Assembly: GCA_030549335.1 (NCBI GenBank)
Contig: CM060195.1
Coordinates: forward strand, 27,346,874 to 27,410,873
Direction of reading: 5' to 3'
From: Pontederia crassipes
Lineage: Eukaryota > Streptophyta > Magnoliopsida > Commelinales > Pontederiaceae
DNA length: 64,000 nucleotides
The notes beneath the pieces were generated by a model. The model was not told the origin of the DNA, did not search any database, and saw only the letters and a list, made by a program, of their open reading frames with translations. The position numbers and the translations under genes were made by a program. Shown here piece after piece: positions 24,540 to 36,840 of this stretch (its first letter is position 1; every line of letters begins with the position of its first letter).

Positions 24540-26591
24540 TAGAGTAAAATCTCACAGTGTTATTTAATGTTATTATCATAATTTGTTAAATTTCTATTGT
24601 TTCAATTTTAATAATAGATATTGATAGTTGTGTCATAATCCTCATGTTCCTCACTATGAGATATGCAGACTGCATAACAAATGGTAATTTATAATAGCCT
24701 TGAATATGTCCTTGCACATGTTGTAATATGATGGATGATATGAGTATTATAGAATTTCCATAATGCTATTATCGGAGGTGTATGACACTGATTTTAAGCG
24801 GCAATTGCGACAATTGAAGAGGAGACTATTTTCAGGTAGCAGTTGAAGGCATGAAGATGCACATGTGATTTACTATTTTCATTTCATATTATAATAGAAA
24901 AAAATGATCAAACAAATATTTGCATCCTTCAAAATTATTTCGATATGTGGACATTTTATTTTCTTTTCATGTATCCTTCATTAAAGCTCTTATCTTAGAA
25001 TAATTTTTTTAATAGTTGTGAAAATTAATTCAAACATACAATTTTTTAAACTTAATTATAGCTCATGCAATTTATATAATTTTTTAACTTAAATAAAAGA
25101 TATAAAACTTTATCTAATATAAAAATAATTCACATATTTCTTATAAAAAATATTTAGTTAGTGATAAATTTTATAAAAATTTTAAATTGCACGAAGTGCA
25201 AAGGCTTTCCCTAGTTCATAATAATCTTCATACTTATCTATCACTATCTCAATTCTTTCAAAATAATCCACTAACTCATGAGAAAACTACAAAGCAGGAA
25301 GAACAAACTATTGAAAAGGCAAAAACAATTGGTATTAATGTATATGGAGATAATCTTATCGGAACATTTGAGACCTACAAAAGCACTCGTCTAAATGGTG
25401 CATGAATGTACAATTTGTTTTTTAGCAGAAGAGACATGCTCATGCGCAAGTCATATAAAAGATGCTAGTATATATGAAAACATGATCTTGATTATTTGTG
25501 ATTTATTTTGACAAAATCATGTGGATCAACATCCAATGCAGACACTATCACATGTTAATAAAAGAGTATTACTTGTTGTACATATTAGAGTCACCTCGCG
25601 TGAGCCTGTGTATGATGAGATGCGATAACTCAATGAGGAAATTGAGTTTTCCAAGGAAAGAAGGATGCAATATGCATGACTTATATTAGTTCCACATGCA
25701 TAAGTGAGGAAAGAGATACTAAGTATAAATGAGAGCATGACCTTTATTAACTGTGATGTGTTTTAGCAAAATCGTGCGGATCACGATCTAGAGCGCACAA
25801 TATCATGTGTTATGAGGGCAGATGACATGTCGAATTATGTTAACATGATCATAATGTCCAAGGACGTAGGTGTACCAGAATTACCTTTTGATCATGGTCA
25901 TTGAACAAGACATGACCAAGGGAAATAAGAAAATTAAAATCTTCAATGCTAAGAAGATTAAAGATCGATGATGAAGAGGATGAGGCTACTATCATATTAA
26001 CCTAAAATTTATTCATCAAATCAATTTTAGATTTTCATTATTACATTTTCATTCAAATATTAACCTAAAATTTTCTACCTAATTGATTAGCAAGAATTCA
26101 AAAATTCTCATTCAAACACAACAAAAAAAATTATAAGGGAACTATACATTAATCTCTCTTCTAAATGCAAAACATCGCTTTTTCATACATTTAGTTTGAA
26201 CATGCGGGTGACAATTCACGTTAACTTTATAAGTTACGAGAGTTAATGAAATGCGAAATGGATCATGTTCGTGCATGATGCATACGTTAATTATGAACTG
26301 GTCGTCACTTGTGGTACGACGTCCATGACCACCACAAAAGGCACGCCTAGTTGGACCTGACGAAGCACATATGGCCACGCACCTCATTATTATTACTATA
26401 TGGATTTAGGATGCAAATTAATTCACGTTTCTTCGGACCCAATGAGACAAGACGGTCAAAAGTTGCCATTTTGTATCTTCGTGCGTGCGTCTGCGTGCAT
26501 TGCATTTATCTTGGACTGGACACGAACGGCGTCTTCAATGCAAAAGATGCGTTTGATTAATTTACTTCAATAAGAGAATATAAATATTTGC

Positions 26592-26592
<1 letters not shown>
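22331..26592. other. intergenic, no gene recognised
   Basis: The stretch is AT-rich with scattered short frames. A 23-bp phrase GGAAAGATTGTTGTGCAGTATCA-type occurs twice (22817 and 22892). A diverged direct repeat of about 75 bp occurs at 25490-25570 and 25740-25820. The frame at 25187-25405 (72 codons) has a protein-like composition but no family I know, and no intron or promoter support. Confidence 0.4.

Positions 26593-26653
<61 letters not shown>
26593..26653. repeat. (TAA)n microsatellite
   Basis: About 20 uninterrupted TAA units. Confidence 0.95.
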
Positions 26654-27425
26654 CTGTTGTGATCAATTTTTATTCAAAAATTATTTTTAAACTTGTTAAT
26701 TAATTGAATTGGTGAGTTATTTATTGACGATATCTGTGCATAATCGATTTTTCCATAATCAATCGATATTGACAGGGATGCCATGCCAATTACTTGGATC
26801 AGAAGGCATTGACGTGATGCCGATGATGTCAGCAAGCTTGCGTGGGAATTGGAGTGCAGGCATTGGGAATTCATTCATGTTGGGCAAATGATTTATAAAA
26901 TAAATTGATCTAAGCGTTTGATCCATGAAATTTTTTTATTAGTTCATTAGATAGAGTCCTCTCTAATTTCTTACCCATCAAGGTATTCTAACCCCCCACA
27001 GGACAAAGAACGTTGACTAACGAGACTCCAAGCTAATCAATTCACACAATAGGTTAGCTAGATTTCAGAGAGAATGCTCTCTCGGCTCGAACGGGGTGCG
27101 AGAATAATTATTTTCGAAAAAAATAGGTGTAAGAAAAATTATTTTCTACTGTTCTGATAAGAATCATTTAGGAACAACATGTAATGAACCTCATCAATTT
27201 GATACATTATACTTTACAATCAACAATCATATTCAATCTTCATATTATAACTTAGGATATAGCGTATATCCTCCCTCCTTACAAGGGGAGAATGGTCCTT
27301 CGTCCTTCCCTGCTCATTGGATCCTCCTCCTCCGTCCTTTCGCGTTCGTCGGATGAGGATCCGACGAGCATGAATGATGCATGCGGTTCACTACGGGTAG
27401 AGCGCAATTCAAGCGTACTAAGCTG
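26654..27425. other. intergenic, no gene seen
   Basis: Only short chance frames are present. Composition shifts from AT-rich to GC-rich towards the right end. Confidence 0.4.
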
Positions 27426-28051
27426 ATTCAATGACGAAAAATCAGACCTTTGACGAGCGTCTCCTCACAAGATCCGAGCGAGGTCTCTTCGCCATCGTCG
27501 CGATTTCGTGTCGACGCCTCTTCGCCGTCGCTGCGACCCCGCCCCGATGTCGTCGCCTCTTCGTTGCCGCCGCGCCGAGGTCTTCGTCGCCCTGCGAGAT
27601 CGCCCCGCCGCAAGATTTCTACCGTTGCACCAAGGTCTTCATCGCCCTGCCAAGATCGCCCCGCCGTGAGATCACTTTCACCGAGATCTTCATCGCTCCG
27701 TCGAGATTGATGTCGTTGTGCCGAGGTATTCATCGCCGTGTCGAGATCACCATCGTGAGATCACTGTCACGAGGCCATTGTCGCTACACCGCGGCCTTCG
27801 TCGCCACAACGAGATTGCCACCACCACATCGAGGTCTATTGGACTCCCCCGAGATCGCCACCGCACTGTCTTCATGCCCTAGTTCATTTCACGTCCTGAG
27901 GTCATCGTCGTCGCACGATCTTCGTCGCCGCCGTGAGATCGCCAGCACCCGTGAGGACGTCGTCGCAACGAGGTCGCCACCGTCACAAGATCTCCGTTGT
28001 CGTTGGCTCTCTATCATGCCCATATCATGCCCATCAAGTTCACAAAAGTGA
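27426..28051 (+). repeat. GC-rich imperfect repeats (TCTTCGTCGCC/GAGATCGCC)
   Basis: Words such as CGAGGTCTTC, GAGATCGCCAC and TCGTCGCC recur every 25-40 bp. A 206-codon plus-strand frame (27431-28051) rich in Arg, Ser and Pro spans it. Low complexity, alternative open frames on both strands and the lack of a known domain argue against a real gene. It may be the GC-rich interior of a decayed transposon. Confidence 0.5.
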
Positions 28052-28900
28052 CAGCCCATAATTTAACCCCTTGTTCTTCCTCTCTATCATGATTGTGAAT
28101 GTGTTGTCACAACCGTGCTGAAGTCTCGTAATCGACATTACAGACAGGCCATCCATTTTTGTTTAATTTTTCACACGCTCACGATCGTGATCAGGTCACA
28201 GCCGTGGTTGGTCCTAAGGTTAACACAACCGCGCACACATGATGTCCATCCCTGAAATTCATAGGTCTTTTTGGCAAAAAATATTGATCAAACATTTAAA
28301 ACATGGAAAATAGTAGAGGCAGGATATCATCATAATATGCTGTAATCATCAAAACTCATCCATCATAAAGATTTAAGATTTTTCTCCAAATACATCTAAA
28401 ACATGAATCTAAAACATAGGTCAATAAAATATAAATCTAAACAAGAACATGGTGTAAATTTAATGATCCTAACATATGCAATCCCTCGATCATAATTCTA
28501 TATGAGAAGAAAGTGTATTCTAACTCTTAATCCATCACAAAAAAAAATTATTCAAAAAGGAGAAATGATTTGAATCCTTTTTATATACTTTAATTGATTC
28601 TAATTTGCCCTCCTATTATTTCTTCATCTCTTTCTTTCTTCTTGTCCTTTTTTTTTTCCTTCTCCTTGTTCTTTCTCAAATCTTAATTGTTAATAATTTC
28701 TTCCTCAATTCCTAATTGTTAGATGTGAAATGGAGAAAAGAGATTAGTAACATACATTAAAATCTTTATACCGAGAGGTTCTAAGATTTTGGTAAACAAA
28801 GTAATAATAAGCCCATATCAAAATAGGATTTTTACATGATTGGAATACAATCGAACAAATATATATATTTTTTATTCACCACCCCGACCACACCTGTGCT
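28052..28900. other. intergenic upstream of the AAA-ATPase gene
   Basis: No gene is seen. The right part is the promoter region of the ATPase. Confidence 0.4.
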
Positions 28901-28904
28901 TTCC

Positions 28905-28910
28905 CACGTG
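28905..28910 (+). promoter_or_regulatory. G-box (CACGTG)
   Basis: CACGTG within CCCACGTGGGCACACG lies about 210 bp upstream of the start codon and about 110 bp upstream of the TATA box. G-boxes of this form bind bZIP and bHLH factors, and with the flanking GG it also reads as an ABA-response element. Function is inferred from sequence only. Confidence 0.5.
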
Positions 28911-29015
28911 GGCACACGTTAGCAATCACACAAATTGCATCGGCCAAGAAAAATCTTTAGAATGAAACAACCGTGCACTCACATCAACTCCTGCGCCACT
29001 GTCCTCTTCATCATC

Positions 29016-29024
29016 TATAAAAGG
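29016..29024 (+). promoter_or_regulatory. TATA box of the AAA-ATPase gene
   Basis: TATAAAAGG lies 99 bp upstream of the ATG at 29115, leaving room for a 5' leader of about 65-70 bases. Confidence 0.75.
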
Positions 29025-29114
29025 CACGCCATGCGACCGACACCGAAGTGCTCACCTTCTCCACAGTAACACGGGAGTGCTGCTAGTGCCGGTCTCCGGG
29101 CGTTGACGGCAACA

Positions 29115-30814
29115 ATGCTGGGTCAGCTGCAGTGGACGGGCGCGGGCTCCGCTCTGGCCACCCTAATGTTCCTCTGGGCCGTCTTCCGGCAATACTTCCC
29201 CTTCTCCGTGGATAGGTACGTGACCAAGCACGTCCACCGCCTCTTCGGCCGCGTCTACCCCTACCTGCAGCTCAGGATCGCCGAGACCTCCGGCGAGCGC
29301 ATGAAGCACAACGAGGCCTACGCCGCCGTCGATTCATACCTGAGCACCACCTGCTCGCAGCGCGCTAGCCGGCTCCGGGTCGAATTCAGCGACGACAGCA
29401 ACAACCCCACCCTCAGCATGGACGACTCGCAGGAGGTGGTCGACGAGTTCGAGAACGTCCGGCTTTGGTGGTCGTCCGTCAAGGAAGCCCGCAAGGTTCA
29501 GGGCGTATCGTTCTTACCGGTCGAGGACTATAAGAGGTCCTACGTCCTCACTTTCCACCGGCGCCACCGCGACCTCGTCATCAACACCTACCTCCCGCAC
29601 GTCATGCGCCAGGGGCACGAGGTGCGGATCAGCAACCGGAAGCGGAAGCTCTACACCAACATGAACCGCGGCAACGGGCACGGGTCCAGGAGCACGTGGA
29701 GCCACGTCGTGTTCGAGCACCCCTCGACGTTCGACACGATCGCCATGGATCCCGTGAAGAAGAAAGAGCTCATCTCAGACCTGGAGACGTTCCGCAACGC
29801 GAAGAAGTACTACGCCAAGATCGGGAAGGCGTGGAAACGCGGGTACCTCCTCTACGGCCCGCCGGGCACCGGAAAGTCCACCATGATCGCCGCCATCGCC
29901 AACTTCATGGAATACGACATCTACGACCTCGAGCTCACGTCCGTCCAGAACAACACGGAGCTGAGGAAGCTGTTCATCGAGACCACGAGCAAATCAATCA
30001 TCGTCATCGAAGACATCGACTGCTCGCTCGACCTCACCGGCAAGCGTAAGCCCAAGGAGAAGAAAACGGACGACCGCGACGAGGACCGGACCAGGCCGCC
30101 GTTGCCGCCAGAGGTCAATGCTCTCGGCAAAATAAGTTATCAACATAATTTGTGGTCTTTATGCGTTCGATTTTGATGATACTGAGATTTTATCGTGGTT
30201 TTGCATAGTTACAGGAATCGGGCAAGGAACAGAGCAAAGTGACGCTGTCGGGTCTGCTCAACTTCATCGACGGCCTGTGGTCAGCTTGCGGCGGCGAGAG
30301 GCTGATCATATTCACCACCAACCACCTGGAGAAGCTCGACCCGGCGCTCATAAGGACGGGGAGGATGGACAAGCACATCGAGATGACCTACTGCGGCTTC
30401 GAGGCCTTCAAGGTGCTTTCCACCAACTACCTCGGCCCCGCGGACCCCGCGGAACCCGACTACCACGAACTGTTCGACGAGGTGCGCACGCTGCTTGGAG
30501 AGGTCAAAATCACCCCGGCGGACGTCGCCGAGAACCTGATGCCCAAATCCGCCCACGAAGACGCCAAGACCTCCCTCCGGAGGCTGATCGACGCATTGAA
30601 GATGGCCAAGGAGGAAGCTGCTAAGAACGCCGACAGCGACGACAAGAACGCCATCGAGAAGAGCACGGTGGAGGAGGACGATGAGCAGAAGAGCGAAGAG
30701 AAACAATCCGACTTGAAGATTAAGGAAGAGGACGAAAGCACGGGCAAAGCTGCGGCGGAGAACAAGAGCGGCGAATTCAAAGTTGACGGCTCGGCGAATT
30801 CTGTTGTGGATTGA
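29115..30814 (+). CDS. membrane-anchored AAA-ATPase (BCS1-like, ASD/OM66 family)
   Basis: Two exons, 29115-30113 and 30215-30814, joined in phase 0 across a 101-bp GT-AG intron, give about 532 residues, normal for the family. Residues 8-28 form a hydrophobic anchor, followed by the family-specific N-terminal (AAA-associated) domain. Walker A (GPPGTGKS) is near residue 248, Walker B (IIVIEDIDC) near 294-302, sensor FTTN near 366, and the LDPALIRTGRMDKHIEM block with its arginines just after. The tail is rich in Lys, Glu and Ser. The ATG at 29115 was chosen because the open frame upstream starts only with TTG. The second acceptor, ACAG at 30214, was preferred over CATAG at 30208, which would add two residues. 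Relatives sit in the mitochondrial outer or ER membrane and respond to stress or hormones. The subfamily role here is not known. Confidence 0.93.
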
Positions 30815-30869
30815 TCCCGGACGCCCAATGTGTAATCGTAAAAAAAAATGGATATAACAGAGTAACTCT

Positions 30870-31080
30870 TATTAATTTGCGACCAATTTTCCCGTCGCAA
30901 ATTCTACTAAATCTATGAAAAATCAGAGTTTTCGATGGCTACAACCTCTTATTTGTAACACTAAAAGAAAAAAAAATCAATTTGCCGCGGATTTTTTTCA
31001 TGGCAAATTTTACTAAATTTATATAAAAAAATAGAATTTCCAATGATTTCTGCGATGGGTACAAGCTGAAAAATTCCGGC
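30870..31080. repeat. two related palindrome-bearing units after the ATPase gene
   Basis: Unit 1 (about 30876-30950) has TTTGCGACC..CCGTCGCAAAT and CTACTAAATCTAT. Unit 2 (about 30978-31063) has TTTGCCGCGG..CATGGCAAAT and TTACTAAATTTAT, and both end GATGG.TACAA. A CACTAAAAGAAAAAA phrase between them (30959) resembles a CACTA-type end. They lie within about 60-270 bp of the stop codon and so probably in or near the 3' UTR. This is probably a transposon remnant. Confidence 0.45.
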
Positions 31081-33918
31081 CAACGCCGCCCTTCAAAAAA
31101 GTCCCTTCAACGGACGGAAACCTCCTAGAGATGCCACGTTCTTCGAAATTATCGACGAGTTCGAAAAAAAAAACTCTGTTAAAAAAATATATTTAAATAT
31201 TATTATTATCACTTTAAAATATATTACTATCGCTCAATTTTATGTCAAATTGAAGTACTAATAATACATTTTTAAATGCTAATAATGATATTCTACATAT
31301 AAAAATCAAATAAATAGAAGGAGATATGGATCGAATTAAGAGGGAAGATGAGATATTGGACGGCTTGCCTTTTTGTTTTTTGTGCGGTTCACTTTTACCT
31401 TGTTTTAAAAGAAAAAGTCGCTGGCCGGCTCATGGGGATGACGGTTCACTGGAAAAATACTTATCCCAAACAGATTTTGGCCGAGGTGGAGGATTTGGGT
31501 GGGACCCTTCTTTACCTCTCCATCGCAGCAAAAGCAAAATCATCTTTTCGTTTCACCCGTGAGTGGTTGAAAAAAGATCAAAGTTTGCTCCATGATATGA
31601 CATGAATAAAGGCCTCCAGACGTACACACACTTGTGCCTCAAGGCAAGGCAAGGAGACAAGAGGAAAAGATAACATGCTATTAAGCAAAAGAAGATAAAG
31701 ACAAATGACACGTAAACTAGCCAGATTAAAAAAGGACTACACAAATACACAATTGAGTATCAATTACGTGACAGGCTATTAAAACTACGTTTTTATCCCG
31801 ATTGTTGGTTATGTTTCACACAAGGTCTCAAGAAAGTTGTTAAGAATATAAAATTAATAATGTTATTTTTTTTAACGATTTAAGTTTTTAAAAAATTCTC
31901 GTTAAACTCTTATTAAAAAATAAATTTTTTTATTAATTATTTATATGTTGAATTTGAGCTAGACCAAAGTAGTTCACACGTAAGAAAGAGCGTTAAGAAT
32001 ATAAATCAATGATGTTAATTAGCACATTAAATTTAACAAAAAAAATAATGTTACCCTAAACACACTTCTGTGCAAAATTGGAAATACACGCTTTGATCTT
32101 TGCTAATATGCATTAATTAGCAACCAAAGTATGAATTGGAACTACTTAATTGATGTTGTCTTCAGCTTTTCAGAAAAAGAAAAAAAAATGTATAGTCGTG
32201 GCTACTGCTGGTTATGCATCCTGAGGAGTGGCCCATCCCTTCCGAAAAGATCCCATAGAAAATGACAAGCTTTTGAAGCTACTGCTTTCTTCGCTCAAAT
32301 GCCAGGGCCTTCTTGACTTGCGAATATATATATGAGAGGAAAAGGGAGATGCCTGTCGCAGTAGGAACTAAAATGATATATGCTTTTTGAGAGAGGAGCC
32401 GCAATGCTGCTTTTATTCAAAGCACAGCAAGTGCTGTCTGATAGAGCAATCCCAAACGAAGCCCAAGTCCAGCGGCAATTAATGGCCACGGAAAATACTG
32501 GCAGGCACTAGCAGCGAAAGTCGACGGGAAGTGGAGTTGAGTATAAAATAGATGAGAGCAAAGAAAAGTGCCTTTTGACTTAACTGATATAAAATAATTA
32601 ATAAATTAAATTATTAATAAATAGTTTAATAATTAAAATTATTTTAAAAATAATTTATTATATATTTGATAATAAAAAAATTATAAATTATTATTTTAGT
32701 AAAATAATTAAAAAGTTTTTAATATTATGATAGATAAAATGTATAAAAAAATTTAAAATAGTACATTCGTTCATCAAATTAATCAATTTTTTTCTCGTGT
32801 AAAATAATTTGGATCTCAATTTATTTTTTGACTTATAAATAATTAAAATAAATATTTTTTTAACTCTTTTTGTCGGTTACCAAATAGAAATAATTTCAAA
32901 ATTGCTTATAAGGAGAGAAGATGAACCGCTTAGCCAAATAGACCGGAAGTCGAATGAAGCCAGTGGCAATTGTCGAGCAGCACACAGCTGGGCAAAAGGA
33001 GGGAGGGTGAACCGCTCGATCCCTTCGTTGAACCAGCGACTTTTTCCCTTTTATAAGTTTAAATAAAAGGAGGTGAGCCGCGCAAAAAAAAAAAAAAAAG
33101 GTGAACCGTGTAATATTTTATCCATCAAAGGCTTGTTACGTAAGGAGGAGCCTCCTACTTATTTAAACATGGAGGAGGTCAATTAATTCCTATAGATAAT
33201 TTGTCCAGACGGTATCCCATTCCACATGCCTCATTCCGATTTAGGAAGGAAAAAGAGAGAGGGAATTTTGGGATGACGTATTTCGCCTGTGAATTGCCTA
33301 AAAAAGATTTAAAGGTGAAATTATTTTTTGGAAATATTTTCTCCACTGAGGAATTTTTCTTTTAAAATTGTGCTTTGTTGCCTTGTCAATTATATTTCTT
33401 CGTGTAACACAAGGAGTTCTTTTTTTTTTAAATTTAAGATTCGGACAGACACAGCATTTACACACTATTTAAAAACATGTAGCGACACGTTATTAACAGT
33501 CGGCATGCAAACTTTATTAAAACCGAAACGCCATGTCCTTCTAAATAAACTTTTTTCCGTGCCTGTAATAAAATATTAAAAAAATGATAGAACTGTAAGC
33601 TATATCATTGAGTGATGACAAAGATTTTAAAAATCTTATATATATAGCAACACGTTACTTAGGAAAATTATCGTTGATGCTTGCTTTGGATGTTTCTGCT
33701 TTGGATGCTCTCCAAGTCTCAATCTGAATTTAGATGCAAGATAAGGTTGGTCCGTGGTAGGGCGCGGTAGGGATGGAGAACAATGCCGGGCCATGGATCT
33801 TTTAGGCATTGTTCGGATCGCATTGCATCATGTCGAAATGACATCATATCAGCTCGGCCGACTGGATCATGTCCGATCGGATGTCCAGTTTTTTTTTTTT
33901 TCTGGCTCAAATTGAGCA
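31081..33918. other. intergenic, AT-rich, no gene recognised
   Basis: The frames at 31326-31605 and the GC-richer patch at 32190-32530 show no domain or splice structure I can support. Poly-A-rich runs occur at 33086-33101. Confidence 0.4.
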
Positions 33919-34317
33919 TGTAACGTTTAACTCCTGGTTAAATGTTATGAAGTGAAATCATAAAACTAATTATTTAAATTAAAATTCAAACTTCCAATAA
34001 AAAATGAATTAATTTTAAATTTTTGACATGACATATGCCTAACAACGCAAGCAATTTAATCTCAAAACTTTAATAATCACATATAATTATAAGCATATTA
34101 TTGACAATTCATAACACAAGTAAAAAAGAATATGATTCAAGTAAATCATCTACACAATAAATTCAACAATTCCAAAATCATTCAAACTATTTCTCCAATT
34201 AACAATTCATATAGAAGACAAATGAAATACAAAGGAAGTCAAAATAATGATTACGCATCTTACACATATTTATTTCTTAGCCCGTTTACATTTTTTATTT
34301 CATAGCAAGCAAGCACA

Positions 34318-34985
34318 TATGTTTTCATTCATTACTTACAAAAATTAAATAAGATGGATGAGCATCAATAAGCTCAATGAATAAATGAAAATCCATAAAT
34401 ATTAAAAATTCAGAAATCAAACTCTTTGTGTGTATCAATAAAACTCAAATATAAATGATGCATATATATGTTATGTATGAAATAAAGTTTGTTTTTATAT
34501 TCCACCGTCTTACACGATCTCACTTCATGGGGTCATGCATGCGTATTCGCTTTTCAAGTCCTATTTCATGTCAAGAACTATAAACATTCACTTCTAAGAC
34601 CCTATTTCATGTCAAGAATTAAAACATTATCTCCCCTTTGAGTCTTATTCCATGCCAAGGGGAGATAGCAACACATGCTTTCATTCATTACCTACAAAAA
34701 TTAAACACTAGGGATGAGCATCAACAAGCTCTGTGAGTAAATGAAAATCCATAAATCATAAAAATCCAAAAATCAAAATTTTTGTATGTATCAATAAAAC
34801 TCATAGAAATGATGCATATGTATGTCATGTATGCAATAAAGTTTATTTTTATATTCCACTATTTTATACGATCTCACTTTATAGGGTCATGCACGTGTAT
34901 TCGCTTCTCAGGTCCTATTTCATGTCAAGAGTTAAAATACTATCTCCCTTTTAGGCCTTATTTCATGCCAACGAATATACATACA
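34318..34985. repeat. 356-bp tandem duplication inside the LTR fragment
   Basis: TCATTCATTAC at 34325 and 34681, followed by the same order of blocks (GATGAGCATCAA, AATGAAAATCCATAAAT, CAATAAAACTCA, ATCTCACTT, ATTTCATGTCAAGA), shows two head-to-tail copies. Confidence 0.75.
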
Positions 34986-34996
34986 CATTTATACAT

Positions 34997-35008
<12 letters not shown>

Positions 35009-35044
<36 letters not shown>
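35009..35044. repeat. (TA)n microsatellite
   Basis: An uninterrupted AT dinucleotide run follows a (CA)-rich stretch. Confidence 0.9.
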
Positions 35045-35050
<6 letters not shown>

Positions 35051-35449
35051 AGTCATCTATCGTGCTCCTCAAGCCCTATTTCATCCCAAGAGTATTAACT
35101 CTCTCATGCTCTAATTCGTGCCAAGGTTCAATGCCCCTCAAAAGATCATCATAATGTTCTTCATACATCTGAGGTAAGACAATCAAAAATCTTTTTTTTT
35201 TAACGTGCAATGGATGAATGTAATATAATACATATTTAACTTGATCATGACCAAAAAAATTTCAAATACTTCAATACTCACATACATAAAAATAACGTCA
35301 TAACTTCATATCATATAACATTCACCATTTTAGTAAAGCAACTTATCAAATATTAATTTAAAAGCATATTGAGACATTCATACATCCAAAGGCATTATGC
35401 ACATCAAGTCAAATAAGATTCATCCATGTTGACATGAAAAGAAATATGT

Positions 35450-36245
35450 AATTGCTTGAATGTTCGGCGGCCCTAACCATCGAAACTTTCGGCGGTCGCA
35501 ATCGTCGTAACTTTCGGCGGTCATTGCAACTGTCGAAACTTCGGTGGTCAAAACCATCGAAACTTTTGGCGATCGTCGCAACCGTCAAAATTTTCGACAG
35601 TCGTGACTGTCGAAAAGATACGGTGGTCGCAACCATCGAACGTTTCTGACGGCCGTAACCATCACAAAGAATTTTTAAAATACAAAATATTAGTTGGTAG
35701 CTAGGCAACCGATCCGATCGCCCGCGGCAAGATCCAGCCTTCTGGCGCCGATCACGTTGCCGTCGGCCAGATCAGGCCACCTGGCCGACCGGATCAAGCC
35801 GGCTGCTGATGGATCAGGCCGCTTGGATCAAGTCGACTGCTGATAGATCAGGCTGCCTGGCCGACCAGATCAGGCCGGCTGCTGACGGATCGGCCGCTTG
35901 GCGACAGGATTAGGTCGTATGGTGGTCGATCAGGCCGCAGCCGGCCAAATCACGTTGGCTGGCAGCCGATGACACTGGCTGGCGGCCGGATCGGGCCGCG
36001 ACCGGCCTGATCTGGCCGCCAAACCACCCGCGGCCAAAACCGGCCGCTAGCGGCCCGATCGGGTAGCCAGCGGCCAGATCCGGCCGTCAGCGATCTGGCC
36101 CCCGCGGCTAGATTCGAGCGCGCAAGAGAGAGAGAGAGGGGGTCACCGACGGGTCGTCATCCGGGAGGTCGCCAGCAAAATAGGAGAGGGGGAGAGAGAG
36201 AGGAGAGAGAAAAAAAAGTAGAGAATGGAGAGAGGGAAAGATAAA

Positions 36246-36282
<37 letters not shown>

Positions 36283-36840
36283 CACACGGGTAGAAAGATG
36301 CAAAAATGGGAAAATGAAAAATGAAACAACGTGAGAGTGATTTTTTTAATTTTCGACGATCACGATTGTCAGAAACTTAGCAAATATTAATAATATATAT
36401 TATTATGATATATATGAAAATAATATATAATTATTTTTAAAGTTATCGACGGTCAAGACTGTCAGAAATTATTTAATTATAATAATAAAAAACTACTTAC
36501 ATATATATAATATTTAGTTTTTAGTTTACCGATCGTCTAGAAATTTTGACAATCTGGACTCTCGGTAATTATATTAATAAATATTGTTTTTCATATACCG
36601 ACGGTCTGGACCATCGAAAATTACGACGGATAAATATCCGTCGAAACTTTAGACGTTCCTAATCGTCAAAAAATAAAATAATAATATAATATATTACATA
36701 AATTATTATTTTTATTTCCAACGGTTGCGACTGTAGGAAAGTCCGACGGATACCTATCCGTCGTAAAATTTGTCGAAAATTGTGACAGATTTCTTTTCGT
36801 CAGAAACTGTCCATCGAAAAATTCTAATTTTCTTATAGTG
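35450..36840. mobile_element. CACTA-like element fragment with GC-rich core
   Basis: The right end is TTTTCTTATAGTG at 36840, the inverse of a CACTATAAGAAAA terminus. Both flanks (35455-35670 and 36340-36830) carry many diverged copies of a CGACGGTCNNGACTGTCGAAA word, typical of CACTA subterminal arrays. The middle (35705-36125) is very GC-rich, with repeated GGCCNGATC words. No left CACTA end and no transposase are seen, so it is a fragment or a non-autonomous copy. Confidence 0.55.
35705..36125. repeat. GC-rich GGCC/GATC repeat core
   Basis: Words such as CTGGCCGACCGGATC, GGCCGGCTGCTGA and GATCAGGCC recur every 20-45 bp with variation. No open frame persists through it. Confidence 0.7.

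Larger units (their letters stand above)
33919..35440 (-). mobile_element. Ty3/Gypsy-type LTR fragment, minus orientation
   Basis: On the minus strand this has phrases common in Tekay-like plant LTRs: GAGCTTGTTGATGCTCATCC (at about 34359-34379 and 34715-34735), and a GTGAGATCGTG..AAGACGGTGGAATATAAA-type block. A TGTAACG phrase at 33919 may mark one end. A unit of about 356 bp is duplicated in tandem (34318-34673 and 34674 to about 34985). No internal coding region is seen, and the right limit is unclear because a CACTA-like sequence follows. Confidence 0.5.

Noticed and set aside
25187-25405. 72-codon frame with protein-like composition
   Set aside because: No recognised domain, promoter or splice signals, and it lies in a region with diverged repeats.
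29514-30130. Minus-strand and alternative-frame ORFs over the AAA-ATPase
   Set aside because: They are shadows of a GC-rich coding exon; only one frame carries the Walker motifs.
30281-30900. Minus-strand ORFs of 141 and 146 codons opposite ATPase exon 2
   Set aside because: They are antisense shadows of exon 2, with no domain.
32200-32520. Possible microRNA precursor around GCACAGCAAGTGCT
   Set aside because: The inverted arms are only about five bases, too short for a plant microRNA hairpin, and no known microRNA sequence is recognised.
30959-36840. One large CACTA element from CACTAAAAGAAA at 30959 to TTCTTATAGTG at 36840
   Set aside because: The subterminal words at the two ends differ, no transposase lies between, and similar units occur on both sides of the left end.
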